From: Desulfurococcaceae archaeon
Lineage (GTDB): Archaea > Thermoproteota > Thermoprotei_A > Sulfolobales > Desulfurococcaceae
Length of the DNA stretch: 5,624 nt
NCBI GenBank assembly: GCA_020833085.1
Contig: JAJHQY010000036.1
Location: forward strand, 1 to 5,624
Direction of reading: 5' to 3'
Shown: positions 5,199 through 5,624 of the stretch, piece by piece
Layout of the letters: every line of letters starts with the position of its first letter
How positions within the stretch are numbered: the stretch's first letter is position 1
Made by a program: the position numbers and the translations under genes
The notes under the pieces: generated by a model
Told to the model about the DNA's origin: nothing
Databases searched by the model: none
What the model saw: only the letters and a program-made list of their open reading frames with translations

Positions 5199-5206
5199 GG
5201 TGTTGT

Positions 5207-5214
5207 GAAAATAA
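5207..5214 (+). promoter_or_regulatory. Candidate TATA-like box of the flavoprotein gene
   Basis: GAAAATAA on the plus strand lies about 45 bp before GTG 5256. A start about 26 bp downstream gives a leader near 20 nt that keeps the GAGGTGG ribosome site. The alternative is the TTTTTAAA at 5191-5198 read on the plus strand, giving a leader of about 35 nt. Confidence 0.3.
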
Positions 5215-5242
5215 CTGTTCTTCTCCGGGAGTAGTGCTTAGC

Positions 5243-5249
5243 GAGGTGG
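5243..5249 (+). promoter_or_regulatory. Ribosome binding site GAGGTGG of the flavoprotein gene
   Basis: GAGGTGG is the strongest Shine-Dalgarno match in the window and lies six bases before GTG 5256, fixing that start. An in-frame TAG lies further upstream at 5232-5234. Confidence 0.7.
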
Positions 5250-5255
5250 ATCTGT

Positions 5256-5624
5256 GTGAAGGAGAGTTCTAAGCCCAGAGTACTCGTCTTTATAGCGTCG
5301 CCTAGAAAGTACGGCTCCGTGGCGCAGCTAGCTCAAGTGGCTATTAGAGGTGTTAGAGATGCTGGTGGCGAAGCAGAGCTCGTATACCTCTACGAGTACA
5401 GTATTAAACCGTGTATTGGCTGTGCATCGGATAGTGTGAAGTACTGCAAGTTCCCGTGTATTATAAGCGACGACGACTTCAACAAGCTGGCTGAGCGGCT
5501 AATTAGAGCTGACGGCTTTATTCTCGCTACTCCAGCCTACTGGTACGCCCCCAGCGGAGTCCTCAAGAACTTCATTGACAGGCTCACTTCACTCGAGAAC
5601 ATGATATTCCACGGTGGGAGGAGT
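5256..5624 (+). CDS. NAD(P)H-dependent FMN reductase / iron-sulfur-flavoprotein-like protein, N-terminal part (partial at right edge)
   Basis: The first 123 residues of a flavodoxin-fold protein of the FMN_red type (PF03358-like) are visible. An opening beta strand RVLVFIASPRKYGSVAQLA (8-26) holds the SPR-K-G phosphate loop for FMN. A cysteine cluster C53-X2-C56-X7-C64-X3-C68 follows KP, then DDDF (72-75). Then come the helix and strand ADGFILATPAYWYAPSG (85-101) and LKNFIDRL (103-110), the family's isoalloxazine-side signature. Four cysteines in this position suggest an iron-sulfur-flavoprotein (Isf)-like electron carrier, although the spacing differs from the compact CX2CX2CX4-7C motif of known Isf proteins, so cluster binding is uncertain. 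The GTG start is fixed by GAGGTGG. It is divergent from the Nudix gene with an 85-bp gap; the C-terminus lies outside the window. Confidence 0.85.
   Translation, partial: MKESSKPRVLVFIASPRKYGSVAQLAQVAIRGVRDAGGEAELVYLYEYSIKPCIGCASDSVKYCKFPCIISDDDFNKLAERLIRADGFILATPAYWYAPSGVLKNFIDRLTSLENMIFHGGRS

Overview
The window looks archaeal, most likely a thermophilic member of the Thermoproteota (Crenarchaeota). The reasons are: TATA boxes (TTTAAA-type) 24-27 bp ahead of start codons, with two genes apparently leaderless; GGTG-type ribosome binding sites; start codons that are all GTG or TTG; a threonine-synthase-like protein with an N-terminal zinc ribbon; and a fused EcfA. Assignment below phylum level is not supported. 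CTAG is strikingly frequent (about 65 sites by hand count). No rRNA, tRNA, CRISPR or insertion sequence was seen.

Layout: (1) 1-265, minus strand: N-terminal 88 codons of an unrecognised protein that runs off the left edge. (2) 266-430: gene-free leader with a TATA-like box, a 12-bp perfect palindrome and a nested set of inverted repeats. (3) 431-3242, minus strand: a complete energy-coupling-factor (ECF) vitamin-type importer in the order S component, fused double ATPase EcfA, and EcfT. Its promoter carries a perfect 8+4+8 bp inverted repeat over the TATA box. (4) 3320-4642, minus strand: a threonine-synthase-like protein in which the PLP-anchoring lysine is replaced by arginine, the phosphate-loop glycines are altered, the pyridine-contacting Thr/Ser is Phe, and a winged helix-turn-helix is fused at the C-terminus. 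(5) 4673-5170, minus strand: a Nudix hydrolase. (6) 5171-5255: divergent promoter region. (7) 5256 to the right edge, plus strand: N-terminal part of an NAD(P)H-dependent FMN reductase / iron-sulfur-flavoprotein-like protein.

The most interesting proposal is that item 4 is not an enzyme. It may be a one-component transcription factor built from a dead fold-type II PLP enzyme plus a wHTH, loosely analogous to the MocR/PdxR regulators built from aminotransferases. Its best candidate target is the palindromic operator that starts 21 bp beyond its own stop codon, at the promoter of the ECF importer. If so, the ligand sensed could be the imported compound or a metabolite of it, such as a B6 vitamer or an amino-acid-related compound. 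The substitutions and the palindrome are read directly; the regulatory link and the ligand are inference.
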